Assembly: GCA_964019135.1 (NCBI GenBank) | Contig: OZ025249.1 | Location: forward strand, 13,975,088 to 14,039,087 | Source of the DNA: Arenicola marina | Lineage: Eukaryota; Annelida; Polychaeta; Arenicolidae | Direction of reading: 5' to 3' | DNA: 64,000 nt | In this document: positions 22,560-32,845 of the stretch, one piece after another | How positions within the stretch are numbered: position 1 is the stretch's first letter | Layout: each line of letters opens with the position of its first letter | Made by a program: the position numbers and the translations under genes | Notes under the pieces: generated by a model | Told to the model about the DNA's origin: nothing | The model's input: the letters and a program-made list of their open reading frames with translations, nothing else | Databases searched by the model: none

Positions 22560-24347
22560 GCGGTCCCACCAGCGCTTCTCTGTTATGCTGCCGGCTATTC
22601 AATGTCTGAAGTGGACATAATTCGCGGCCAACAGCCTGCTTTTTCCAGTTCAAACTCACGAAATGGATTATTGTAGTAAATGGTAGGCGTGAGTCATACC
22701 ACTTGAACAACGCGTTTTTGTCTGCCTTGTTTTGCTCTTTCACCGGAGCAGACGCCTTCATTCTCTATCTTTGGGCTAGGCCAGCTCCAAAGTGGCCGAA
22801 TCTCAGTGTGCAAATGATTGTGCAGGACAACATTCCCATTTCTGTCTTCATAAGGAGTTGGCGTTTCTTCCGAGGAAATTGCTCCTCTCTTCTTAGAACT
22901 GGAAGAGTCCAGTTGTTACTCTATGACACAGGTTAAAGCATGATGCTTAAATCAATCATGTATAATATCCTTGAACGAAATTGAGGATATTGAAGTAAAA
23001 ACTCTCTTTATTCCCACATGTTAGCGTGATTCCCTCCCTTTCTTGTGTGAAGTGGTAGTCATTGGTCATCAGTACTAGAGTAAGTATTTTATATTAGTTC
23101 TCAGAAACCCGTTTCGTCGGATACCATGAACAATCGTGCCAGAAACTTATATTATAACCTGATCAACATGTTCGTCGGATTATAATGATGGTTCCCAAAA
23201 TAACTCTCTTATCATTCTGTTCCAAAAGTTTGTGATGCGTGTCTGCAGTACTCTTCTCTTGTCCTTGTGTTCCACATGTTGTGCTGAGTGTCAGGACGGT
23301 TCTCTTGTTCTCTTGATGTGATGAGTGTATCCAGGACTGTTGTTTTGGCCTTGTGTTTCACAGGTTGTGATGAGTGTCTCCAGGACTGTTGTGCCGATCA
23401 TTGTGTTCCACATTATGTGATGAGTGTTCCCAGGACTGTTCACTTGTCCTTCTGTTAAAGCGGTTGTGGTAAGTGTCTCCATTGCTGTTCTCTTGTCCTT
23501 GTGTTTCACAGGTTGTAATTAGTGTCTCCATGATCGTTCTCTTGCCCTTGGGTTACACAGGTTGTGTTGAGTCTCCCAAGGACTATTATTTGGTCCTAGT
23601 GTCCCACAGGTTGTGATGAGTGACTCCAGGGCCGTTGTCTGATCCTGGTGTTCCACGTGTTTTACAAGTCCGTGTTCTTAGGTTCCACAGGTTGTGATGA
23701 GTGTCCCCAAGAGTGTTCTCTTTTCCTTGTGTTTCATAGGTTGTGATGTCTCCAGGACTGTTGTTATGGTCCTTGTATTCCACAGGTTGTGATGCGTGTA
23801 TCCAGGACTCTTGCTCTGGTCCTTCGTCCTTGTCCTTAAATGAAGTAAAATGCTCTCTTGTTTTCCCCCATATTCGCGTGATTTCCTCTCCCCAGTCAGC
23901 CTACCTCAAGTTGTGGGGTGCACTTTCCTCCATGTATTTTGCCGTGACTGTCAGTGTCTACTTTGGATGCTTTGCAACCATAAATCTCTCGATCATTGCA
24001 CTTATGTCTGTATGGCATGGGCGGCAGATCCTCACCACTGTCACAAGTGGAATAGTGTGGCCCTCTACCTTCTCCACCATCCTCTCTACCACCCCCCCCC
24101 CTACCCCACCCCCCACCCCCCGCCTCCCGGGCCCCAGTACATGTGTTATTTGCGACGTTTACTTAGGGTATTAAAAGACATTTAAATAGGCGCGTATAAC
24201 AAAAGCAAATCGTAACGCGCATCCACGCAAGGGATTCTTCACTTCTGCCCAAACTCCCAGCCGTTGGTTGGTTCGGTGTGCTATATGTAATGCAGTAACC
24301 CACACGAAGACAACGAAATCGAGTCTTACACACTGGTATTACCGACC
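22560..24347 (+). promoter_or_regulatory. Duplicated promoter block of first exon copy A1
   Basis: Similar to 55850-56617 upstream of the copy at 56618. Shared landmarks are 'gtctgaagtggacat', 'aaatggattattgtagtaaatg', 'ttttgtctgccttgtttagctct', 'tgtctactttggatgctttg' and 'cgaaatcgagtcttacacactggtattaccgacc'. Copy A holds an extra segment (about 23043-23834). The conserved piece next to the ATG is a good promoter or 5' UTR candidate; the 110-143 codon frames near 23743-24185 are probably not genes. Confidence 0.55.
23217..23830 (+). repeat. Minisatellite related to the Cys-rich exon acceptor
   Basis: About a dozen units of 45-50 bp, 'ttgttctcttgtccttgtgttccacaggttgtgatgagtgtctccaggact'. Same unit as at 2500-2835 and 47040-47490, but here no intact Cys-rich exon follows. 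About 60 bp of flanking sequence occurs on both sides (22985-23042 and 23835-23895), while the paralogous locus at 56232-56300 has it once, so the array was inserted with duplication of its target. Confidence 0.8.
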
Positions 24348-24417
24348 ATGGCTTGGATAGGATGTTGTTCTCTAATGGTCATTGCTATTGCACAAGCGTC
24401 CACACGAACTGTTGACG
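24348..24417 (+). CDS. First exon copy A1: signal peptide
   Basis: ATG in an ideal ACCATGG context, 23 codons plus one base, donor G|GTGAGT. It reads MAWIGCCSLMVIAIAQASTR then TVD: a signal peptide with likely cleavage after AQA or AST. Phase 1 fits the family's ectodomain exons. No downstream exon on the plus strand could be assigned. Confidence 0.55.
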
Positions 24418-24448
24418 GTGAGTGTTATAAACATATCTATAGGCCTTC

Positions 24449-24620
24449 CTTATACTGTCATGGACAGGACACCAGACCGCGGGTCCTGGGTTCGAATCCG
24501 GTCCGTGGCATCTAAATCTGAGACACGTTTCACCTACTCGTCCTTCAGCGTCCCGGGAGATTCACAGCTCAGCCCTTGCGTGCACAAAAGTGGCCTCAAC
24601 ATCAATTCCTTTTATTTCAT
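24449..24620 (+). mobile_element. tRNA-derived SINE in first intron (copy A1)
   Basis: B-box-like 'gggtcctgggttcgaatccgg' near the head, then a core ending 'gtgcacaaaagtggcctcaacatcaattcc'. The same order is found in the minus-strand SINE at 38840-39030. Confidence 0.65.
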
Positions 24621-24869
24621 GCCATGCATACGATGCATACATGTACCATACCTTATACACATTGTATGGAAATATCACGGGTCACGCGCGGGCCAAGTCT
24701 TTACTCCACAAGGGGAGATAAGATGCCCTGACCTTTCTGTTAATCTACAGATTGATTTATCAGCAAATATTTTTCCATATGTTTGATCAGACCTTGTCGA
24801 TATCTTGTCAATGTAGATTAAGCCTATCGTAAGATGTCACAGAGATTCTGAAAAAGAGTGCACAGCGTA

Positions 24870-25135
24870 CTAGCCAGCATACGAGCGTAAGTGGCTGGCC
24901 AACGTGGTTAAGTGGCTGGCATACATGCGTAAGTGGCTGGCCAACGTGGTTAAGTGGCTGGGATACGTAAGGGGTTGGGATACGTCAGTGGCTGGCATTC
25001 ATGCGTAAGTGGCTGGCCAACGTGGTTAAGTGGCTGGGATACGTAAGGGGTTGGGATACGTCAGTGGCTGGCATACATGCGTCAGTGGCTGGCCAACGTG
25101 GTTAAGTGGCTGGGATACGTAAGGGGTTGGGTACA
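24870..25135 (+). repeat. Minisatellite 'gtaagtggctggccaacgtggttaagtggctgg'
   Basis: About three higher-order units near 76 bp in the first intron. Several sub-units contain a perfect GTAAGT donor consensus. A single-copy relative lies at 57420-57480. Confidence 0.8.
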
Positions 25136-25857
25136 CGAGTACTCGACTGATAGGAATGCTGGCCTGGCTTAAAGCAGCCTACTTACATGCGCCATGTTAT
25201 ATTTTTTACATTTTACAATCAAGACTAAAATTATCTCAAGATTAAAATGCATATGTTTTGGATCTAGTTGAATCTGTTAAACAACAATTTTAACGTAAAA
25301 CTGCGCGGTTTATTTATATCGCGCGCGGACGTCCTAGCCGCGGTCGGCATCACACAGAACACCGAATAGGGAACAGGCGCGCAGGGATATAAAGCTGGCC
25401 ATAAACCTCAGTTCCGGAGAACAAATTTGTTTCTCTCCGGATAGCCCATAGGCTTTTAGGATTTAAATTCAAGACGGAATATACTTATTTGACATGAAAA
25501 ACAGGTTGGTAATCAAGAAAAAAAACCCTGAATATATTACTTTAAAGGGGAAACCAATTACGACCGTAAGGGAAGTGCCAACAAGATAATATAATCTAAA
25601 GAAAAGTTTCCTAAGAGAAAAAAAAATATAGTTACGAATTGGGCGAGAAAAAAAAGTAGGCTTAAAAACCCTATTGTCGCCCATAAGTGTACCTTCGGTG
25701 CGCAGACATTGAATTCACCCTGGCCTTCTATTAACCAATCCGGATGAAGGACACTACGCGAGTCCCTACGTCACGGGAGCGGGTGATGGCTTACATGTGC
25801 AAGTAAATACAGGCCAGCAGATACTGAGAGATTTACTGAGATTTACTGAGACCGACC

Positions 25858-25927
25858 ATGGCTTGGATAGGATGTTGTTCTCTAATGGTCATTGCTATTG
25901 CACAAGCGTCCACACGAACTGTTGACG
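25858..25927 (+). CDS. First exon copy A2: signal peptide
   Basis: Identical to the exon at 24348-24417, with the same ACCATGG start and GTGAGT donor. Its upstream sequence is different: the unit border 'agatttactgag' lies immediately before it, so A2 lacks the promoter block of A1. Confidence 0.5.
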
Positions 25928-25958
25928 GTGAGTGTTATAAACATATCTATAGGCCTTC

Positions 25959-26130
25959 CTTATACTGTCATGGACAGGACACCAGACCGCGGGTCCTGGG
26001 TTCGAATCCGGTCCGTGGCATCTAAATCTGAGACACGTTTCACCTACTCGTCCTTCAGCGTCCCGGGAGATTCACAGCTCAGCCCTTGCGTGCACAAAAG
26101 TGGCCTCAACATCAATTCCTTTTATTTCAT
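25959..26130 (+). mobile_element. tRNA-derived SINE in first intron (copy A2)
   Basis: Duplicate of the 24449-24620 SINE, copied with the 1510-bp unit rather than inserted independently. Confidence 0.65.
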
Positions 26131-26379
26131 GCCATGCATACGATGCATACATGTACCATACCTTATACACATTGTATGGAAATATCACGGGTCACGCGCG
26201 GGCCAAGTCTTTACTCCACAAGGGGAGATAAGATGCCCTGACCTTTCTGTTAATCTACAGATTGATTTATCAGCAAATATTTTTCCATATGTTTGATCAG
26301 ACCTTGTCGATATCTTGTCAATGTAGATTAAGCCTATCGTAAGATGTCACAGAGATTCTGAAAAAGAGTGCACAGCGTA

Positions 26380-26645
26380 CTAGCCAGCATACGAGCGTAA
26401 GTGGCTGGCCAACGTGGTTAAGTGGCTGGCATACATGCGTAAGTGGCTGGCCAACGTGGTTAAGTGGCTGGGATACGTAAGGGGTTGGGATACGTCAGTG
26501 GCTGGCATACATGCGTAAGTGGCTGGCCAACGTGGTTAAGTGGCTGGGATACGTAAGGGGTTGGGATACGTCAGTGGCTGGCATACATGCGTCAGTGGCT
26601 GGCCAACGTGGTTAAGTGGCTGGGATACGTAAGGGGTTGGGTACA
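26380..26645 (+). repeat. Minisatellite, second copy
   Basis: Same array as at 24870-25135, 1510 bp downstream. Confidence 0.8.
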
Positions 26646-27469
26646 CGAGTACTCGACTGATAGGAATGCTGGCCTGGCTTAAAGCAGCCTACTTACATGC
26701 GCCATGTTATATTTTTTACATTTTACAATCAAGACTAAAATTATCTCAAGATTAAAATGCATATGTTTTGGATCTAGTTGAATCTGTTAAACAACAATTT
26801 TAACGTAAAACTGCGCGGTTTATTTATATCGCGCGCGGACGTCCTAGCCGCGGTCGGCATCACACAGAACACCGAATAGGGAACAGGCGCGCAGGGATAT
26901 AAAGCTGGCCATAAACCTCAGTTCCGGAGAACAAATTTGTTTCTCTCCGGATAGCCCATAGGCTTTTAGGATTTAAATTCAAGACGGAATATACTTATTT
27001 GACATGAAAAACAGGTTGGTAATCAAGAAAAAAACCCCTGAATATATTACTTTAAAGGGGAAACCAATTACGACCGTAAGGGAAGTGCCAACAAGATAAT
27101 ATAATCTAAAGAAAAGTTTCCTAAGAGAAAAAAAAATATAGTTACGAATTGGGCGAGAAAAAAAAGTAGGCTTAAAAACCCTATTGTCGCCCATAAGTGT
27201 ACCTTCGGTGCGCAGACATTGAATTCACCCTGGCCTTCTATTAACCAATCCGGATGAAGGACACTACGCGAGTCCCTACGTCACGGGAGCGGGTGATGGC
27301 TTACATGTGCAAGTAAATACAGGCCAGCAGATACTGAGAGATTTCTAGCTTTGTGATGAATTCACTTGTGGAACGTGCATATAAATGTGGTTTTGTAAAT
27401 GAACTCTGGAAAAGAAAAGGGAACGTCCCTGATCAAATAATGTATTTTGTCGCTGACCCCCTACTCTTT

Positions 27470-27605
27470 GCGAGGAAGGACATGCGATCTTTATCCTGCG
27501 ACAAGCACAGACATGGCCACAGCGCGACTCGAACCACCCACCAATGAGCCGTTAGGATCTTATGTGGCCACTGTAACCCACTGAGCTATTGGGGCGGGCC
27601 TACCA
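27470..27605 (-). mobile_element. tRNA-derived SINE fragment
   Basis: On the minus strand: 'gccccaatagctcagtgggtta' (A-box region) followed by 'ggtggttcgagtc' (B-box), then 'cctgcgaca'. Same family as 58205-58330. The flanking 'taccaag' sequence is also shared, so this copy lies within the segmental duplication. Confidence 0.65.
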
Positions 27606-28270
27606 AGACCTACTCTTCAATATCGTAGTGGGGGAGGCTAGCCTTTTTCAGAAAAAAAAATTTCTCCGCCCATAAGGCATTGACAAAAATACGTGATAAA
27701 TTTTGCAACAGCTTACCATGGCACTGGCTGAAGCAATTTGTTATTTTACACAGTGGCTAAAGAAATCCAACCGCATTGCCAAACAAATATTTGCCCTGGG
27801 GTTAATAGAGCGGGTTGAGTTAATAGAGCGGGTTGCGTTAATAGAGCGGGTTGCCGCGAAAGAAAACCCGGATTTTGCGGATTTTTGCGGTAGAACACCC
27901 CGACATAGCGAATTTTGGCGGTGGTAAAGGGGGGGGGGGTGGGGGCTTTACCGCGGAACGCCCCCGCCCACAGTAATGTATTAATTATCCCCCCCACCCC
28001 GGGACGGGCCACATTAGTAAGCATACAGCGTCAGTGTTTTGACAGTATTAGTACATCCACTCTGTCAGTAGCTCTTGAACTGTTTTTGCCTCCAGAGTAA
28101 AACTTCCTGGTGCGAAATTACGGAAGCGCATCTTCAATGCTAAGCGGTTGCTCTCACCCACTTCGTCGGTTGGCTGTCAGATTATCGAACGTGGCATACT
28201 TACCATTTCGCTTTTCCTCTATTAGTCATGGTTATCAGACAAACGTCCAGAAGACCAGTTGATGAGCGCT
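27606..28270 (+). pseudogene. Duplicated block with degraded first exon
   Basis: Similar to 58331-58790. It ends with the conserved leader (28097 on) and 'catggttatcagacaaacgtccagaagaccagttgatgag', a relic of the exon at 20778. The donor is lost (GATGAG instead of GACG|GTGAG). The middle holds a short 'taatagagcgggttg' tandem repeat and a G-run. Confidence 0.55.
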
Positions 28271-28571
28271 ATTAAGACAAAAATCCGTCTTATGTCGGTA
28301 TGATTGTTTTAAGTTGGCTTATACTGTTTAAGTCCTCATTTAAGGAGTCAATGGGCTGAGATTTGATATTCGTACAGAATGCACGGTTCCCTGTTTCCAC
28401 TTGTGTTCGATTGCCCTGGATTGCCTGTAGATATGGATTGACTCTAGATATGGATTGCCTGTAGATATTCCCTTTTTCTGTCCTGTGTTTATTTTGTCAC
28501 ATTCAGCATTTTGGTCATCGTTTGGTCAATCAATGAATTATGACGCATGTCGCATCTAAAGCTTTGCATGG

Positions 28572-28642
28572 GCACCGCTGGTGTAGTGGTATCATGCAAG
28601 ATTCCCATTCTTGAGACACGGGTTCGATTCCCGGGCGGTGCA
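28572..28642 (+). tRNA. tRNA-Gly(CCC), array copy 1
   Basis: 71-nt cloverleaf with acceptor GCACCGC/GCGGTGC, D arm TGGTGTAGTGGTATCA and loop TTCCCAT giving anticodon CCC. The T stem has one mismatch (ACGGG/CCCGG) and the variable region is changed. A T9 run about 9 nt downstream can stop Pol III. Functional or very young pseudogene. Confidence 0.75.
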
Positions 28643-28947
28643 ACCATGATATTTTTTTTTGGGGGGTTACAATTGATAATTTTTCATTGAAGGAGTGGAT
28701 TTCTTTTGAGATTTTGTATTTGCTGGAGATGCATGGTTGCCGCTGTTTCGACCTCTGTTCGATTCCGGTAGGTTGCAGAAAAATGCCTTTCTTAGTTTCA
28801 GGCGTGTGATTCTTTCCTCTTTTCAGTTTAATTAAGTCTGGTATTTATCATCCATATGGTGGGGATAATAAATCGAGAAATTGTTTTCGCTTCTGGTCAA
28901 CCTTTAGTTAATCATTGAATTATGTGGCATCTAGGGTGTTTCCACGT

Positions 28948-29019
28948 GCATCACTGGCGTAGTGGTATCACGCAAGATTTCCATTCTTGTGACCCGGGTT
29001 CGGTTCCTCTGGCGGTGCA
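28948..29019 (+). tRNA. tRNA-Gly copy 2, anticodon TCC, probably pseudogene
   Basis: Same body, but loop TTTCCAT gives anticodon TCC, the acceptor has a mismatch (GCATCAC) and the T loop region carries an extra base (72 nt). It would read GGA if functional, which I doubt. Confidence 0.6.
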
Positions 29020-29276
29020 ATCATGATTCTTTTAATTTGGCTTATACTGTTTATGTTCTCATTTAAGAAGTCAATGGGCTGAGATTTGACATTCGTACAG
29101 GATGCACGGTTCCCTGTTTCCACTTGTGTTCGATTGCCCTGGATTGCCTGTAGATATGGATTGCCTGTAGATATTCCCTTTTTCTGTCCTGTGTTATTTT
29201 GTCACATTCAGCATTTTGGGCATCGTTTGGTCAATTAATGAATTATGACGCATGTCGCATCTAAAGCTTTGCATGG

Positions 29277-29347
29277 GCACCGCTGGTGTAGTGATATCAT
29301 GCAAGATTCCCATTCTTGCGACCCGGGTTCGATTCCCGGGCGGTGCA
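29277..29347 (+). tRNA. tRNA-Gly(CCC), array copy 3
   Basis: 71 nt with perfect acceptor, anticodon and T stems and the canonical 'gcgacccgggttcgattcccggg'. The D loop has GTGATA where the usual form is GTGGTA, losing one of the conserved GG pair. A T8 run follows. Among the best candidates in the array for a working gene. Confidence 0.75.
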
Positions 29348-29656
29348 ACCATGATATTTTTTTTGGGGGGGTTACAATTGATAATTTTTCATTGAAGGCG
29401 TGGATTGCTTGAGATTTGATATTTGTTCCAGATGCATGGTTGCCGCTGTTTCGACATCTGTTCGATTCCGGTAGGTTGCAGAAAAATGCCTTTCTTAGTT
29501 TCAGGCGTGTGATTATTTCCTCTGCTCAATTTAATTAAGTCTGGTGTCTATCATCCATATGGTGGGGATAATAAATCGAGAAATTGTTATCGCTTCTGGT
29601 CAACGTTTAGTTAATCATTGAATTATGTGGCATCTAGTATGTTGAGTTTTCCATGG

Positions 29657-29727
29657 GCACCGCTGGTGTAGTTTTATCATGCAAGATTCCCATTCTTGTG
29701 ACCCAGGTTCGATTCCCGGGTGGTGCA
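29657..29727 (+). tRNA. tRNA-Gly(CCC) copy 4, D loop altered
   Basis: 71 nt, anticodon CCC. D loop reads GTTTTATC, losing GG, and there is a G-U pair in the acceptor. 'ttctttt' follows. Probably a pseudogene. Confidence 0.65.
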
Positions 29728-29944
29728 ATCATGATTCTTTTAAGTTGGCTTATGCTGTTTAATTTCTCATTCAAGGAGCCAATGGGCTTAGATTTGACAT
29801 TCGCACAGGATGCACGGTTCCCTGTTTCCACTTGTGTTCGATTAATGCCTGTAGATATTCCTTTTTTCTGTCCCATGTTATTTTGTCATATCCAGCATTT
29901 TGTTCATCGTTTGGTCAATCATTGAATTATGACGCATCTCAAAT

Positions 29945-29965
29945 TTTCGATTCCCGGGCGGTGCA
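29945..29965 (+). pseudogene. tRNA-Gly 3' fragment
   Basis: Only the T arm and acceptor 3' strand remain, in the expected place of the array unit. Confidence 0.7.
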
Positions 29966-30277
29966 ACCGTGATTAATTGTTGAGGGTTATAATTATAAAC
30001 TTCAAATTGAAGGCGTGGATTAATTGAGATTTGATATTTGTTGGAGATGCATGGTTGCCGCTGTTTCGACCTCTGTTCGATTCCGGTAGGTTGCAGAAAA
30101 GTGCCTTTCTTGGCTCCAGGCGTGTGATTCTTTCATCTTCACAATTTAATTAAGTCTGGCATCTATCATCAATATGGCTATGTGCCTTTTCAAGGCACAT
30201 AATAGTAAAATCGAGAAAATGTTATTGCTTCTGGCCAACATGTCTAGAAGTACAATTTACTATGTAGTTTGCCATGG

Positions 30278-30348
30278 GCGCCGCTGGTGTAGTGGTATCA
30301 TGCAAGATTCCCATTCGTGCGACCGGGGTTCGATTCCAGGCTGAGGCA
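30278..30348 (+). pseudogene. tRNA-Gly(CCC) pseudogene, copy 6
   Basis: 5' half intact (GCGCCGC, TTCCCAT loop) but the 3' acceptor strand no longer pairs and the T stem is changed. Its 5' acceptor, GCGCCGC, equals the vertebrate-type sequence and may be ancestral. Confidence 0.7.
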
Positions 30349-30360
30349 CTGTAATAGATG

Positions 30361-31600
30361 TAGGCGATTTCGATATAAAACTGTTCGTTTCACAAGTTAG
30401 TTAATATTTGATATTGATCATATACACCTTATGCATTAGCGTGGATTCATTTATTCAAACACGGCACTTACAATAATGTAAAAGACGGTTTGGCAGTCAC
30501 TCCAGGTTCTGGAACAACCGCAGGGAAGCAACCAAGACAAAGCATCTAAATTCCAGAAGAATTTTCTCCTTCACATGTGCAACTGTTTTGCCATGTAACG
30601 ATATTGGGACTATTCGACAGGTTGTTTGTACCATCGTATTCCTGCTCGTGGTACTACACTACACAGTCCCATTTGAGACACCAAAATCTCATATCTTTGA
30701 CAAACTTTCATCGAGTCGAAAATAAAGTATGGAAAAAAACTGAATTGAAGCTTGAATATACAACTATGTATATATCGCTGTTATTCAATCTGTCTTAGGC
30801 GATAACCTATCGATCAACATACATGACAAGTTAATGGGAATGGACTCAATAACGTTAATCGCGGGTTATCAGACAATATATACAGGCATAGTCCTTAACA
30901 AAATTCAGCTATTACCAATTGCAACACGTTTGAGTTGTGTTGTCATTGTGACCCCAGTAAAAAAACATTAGTCCATTAGTCATCAGCAATTACACGAGTT
31001 ACTGAAAGCATATTAGTTTGATTAACGATACAATTCACAATTATTCATCGACGCGGGAATTATTCGATGTTATGCATGGTAATGCCTATAGTCAAAGACT
31101 GAACATTAGCCTGTGTATAATCACCAACTACCGCAACTACAGAAAGTCCATTTCACAGCTTTGGAAGACATGGTTTATGCGTTTAAAAAAAAAGGTTGCA
31201 CCAAAATTGGTTGCATGACATAATAGGATGTATTAAACGGCATTGTCTCTATACTGCGCCCAACGCCCGACACCATGAAGTTGTGTCACTGGTTTGAGTT
31301 ATTGCACTCACATTTCTTAGACTGTACAATGAGGTCATACATGAGGTCACACATACATGTAATATATTATGGACCTAACCATCGCCTCTAAACCAATTAA
31401 CTTCTCATCACAGTCATATAGAGCCCATATATGGTATTTCGTAGATCATCGCAAGTGCATTCATATAATCACGCTCACTGATAAAACCACAATCGCATTA
31501 ACAAATGTTATTAGGTTCTAATACGGTATAATACAATATCAACAAAGAAACGGAAGAGAAGTCACGAAGACTATCAAAATATCAAAAAACGCATTATGTA

Positions 31601-31639
<39 letters not shown>

Positions 31640-32300
31640 TGGTGCGTACGCAGTTCTTGCTACAGACGAAAATGATCCTTAAACAGGTAGTTCGCAAACA
31701 CTTTCATACGTTTAAGAAAATAGAATGTGACATTGTGCTCGGAAAGTAATTAAATTAATTGAAAAATACACTTACACACTATATTGTTAACAGGGACAGG
31801 GGTCGTAACGATTACTGTAAACTTACGAACCGTTATTCATTGAATGGTTGTGTGCTTCTGCTTTAATTTATTACAGTATTTGGGTTAAAATTAATCACTC
31901 GATTATCCCACTTTCTACTTTGATTACCATTCAACTTCATTCTATTTTGGAAAGGCACAGTTGCAAACTCCGTATGGACAATAAGGCACTAATTGACACC
32001 GAATACCTTGTTGCATCCGCCCCAAATAAAACGAAAGCGATTTCTTAAATAAATGGATTTCGCATCTGTGTACTCCAGTTTCATAGTGCAGACGTAGTTT
32101 TTTGGTTCTCAGATGTTATCAGGGATATTTCGCACCTCCACTATCCGCCAGCAGATAAATGTTAATATCATGAATACCTTATTATAATCGTGTTATACAC
32201 AAACTCGAATGAATGGTAAGTCGCAGCCATGGGACACAATTTCATCGATATAAATATATATATGTGTTTCCATATTCATATTTTTCTTTGAAGCAATCGC
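30361..32300. other. Unassigned AT-rich stretch
   Basis: No exon recognised. Holds a (TA)n microsatellite at about 31601-31634. Short frames lack codon or homology support. Confidence 0.4.
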
Positions 32301-32301
32301 A

Positions 32302-32307
32302 TTTATT
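32302..32307 (-). promoter_or_regulatory. Candidate poly(A) signal of the RPTP gene
   Basis: AATAAA on the minus strand about 540 bp after the RPTP stop. Other signals may be used; position is the only support. Confidence 0.35.
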
Positions 32308-32845
32308 TACATATCTACATATTTGCTATGGTAATATACAGTAACTTACTTGATATTGCTATTACTATTATGCTTCAAGGCAAAGTAATAGTTAGAGCCC
32401 CTGCGAATTGCACTGATGTGCAGGTCACACGCGGCTTACCCAATATGGCAAGCAACAGTGACATGATCGAAGCACAGCTGCTGCGTTAAAGTTACCACTG
32501 TACATTACACTACAACCACGTGTTACCTCACATTAAGCCCTTCTTTAAGTCGCTATGGAATTTGGATCAGGAAGCCTATCGCCAACAAGATGCCCACTTC
32601 TTAATGAAAGACAACTGTATAAGTATGGCTGCCATCGCTAGCTAGTGGCTCACTTGTTTGACGTGCAAAATGCGTCAATAGGCTAGTCATAACTACAAAT
32701 TCTAGATTAATCATTGTTATAATTTCTACACCCGTGTCGACGTATATAAGTCTTATCTAGCAGTGCTTCGGACGATGGCCATCGTCTGTCATCTCTTGAG
32801 ATGTGTGATCCGTCATTGCCGCTGTGCGGGTGTCGCCAGTACACC

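Larger units (their letters stand above)
24341..27344 (+). repeat. Near-identical 1510-bp tandem duplication
   Basis: Unit 1 is 24341-25850 and unit 2 is 25851-27344. Each holds a signal exon, a SINE, a GTAAGTGGCTGG minisatellite and the same flank. I noticed only a few differences (for example 'ggcattcatg' versus 'ggcatacatg', and an A-run change near 25530/27036). Either a very recent duplication or an assembly artefact. Confidence 0.93.
28310..30360 (+). repeat. tRNA-Gly array in higher-order units of about 705 bp
   Basis: Copy 1 to copy 3 is 705 bp. Two alternating spacers each recur: one with 'gcacggttccctgtttccacttgtgttcgatt', the other with 'gcatggttgccgctgtttcgacctctgttcgattccgg'. 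Both spacers look faintly tRNA-like, with a GTTCGATT B-box. Confidence 0.8.

Noticed and set aside
23743-24185. Frames of 143 and 111 codons upstream of first exon A1
   Set aside because: The paralogous block at 56313-56537 keeps the DNA but not a common frame to the end, and a C-run crosses both; more likely promoter or leader.
24382-24786. 134-codon frame repeated at 25892 and related at 56652
   Set aside because: It runs out of the signal exon into the intron and a SINE; conservation is explained by duplication.
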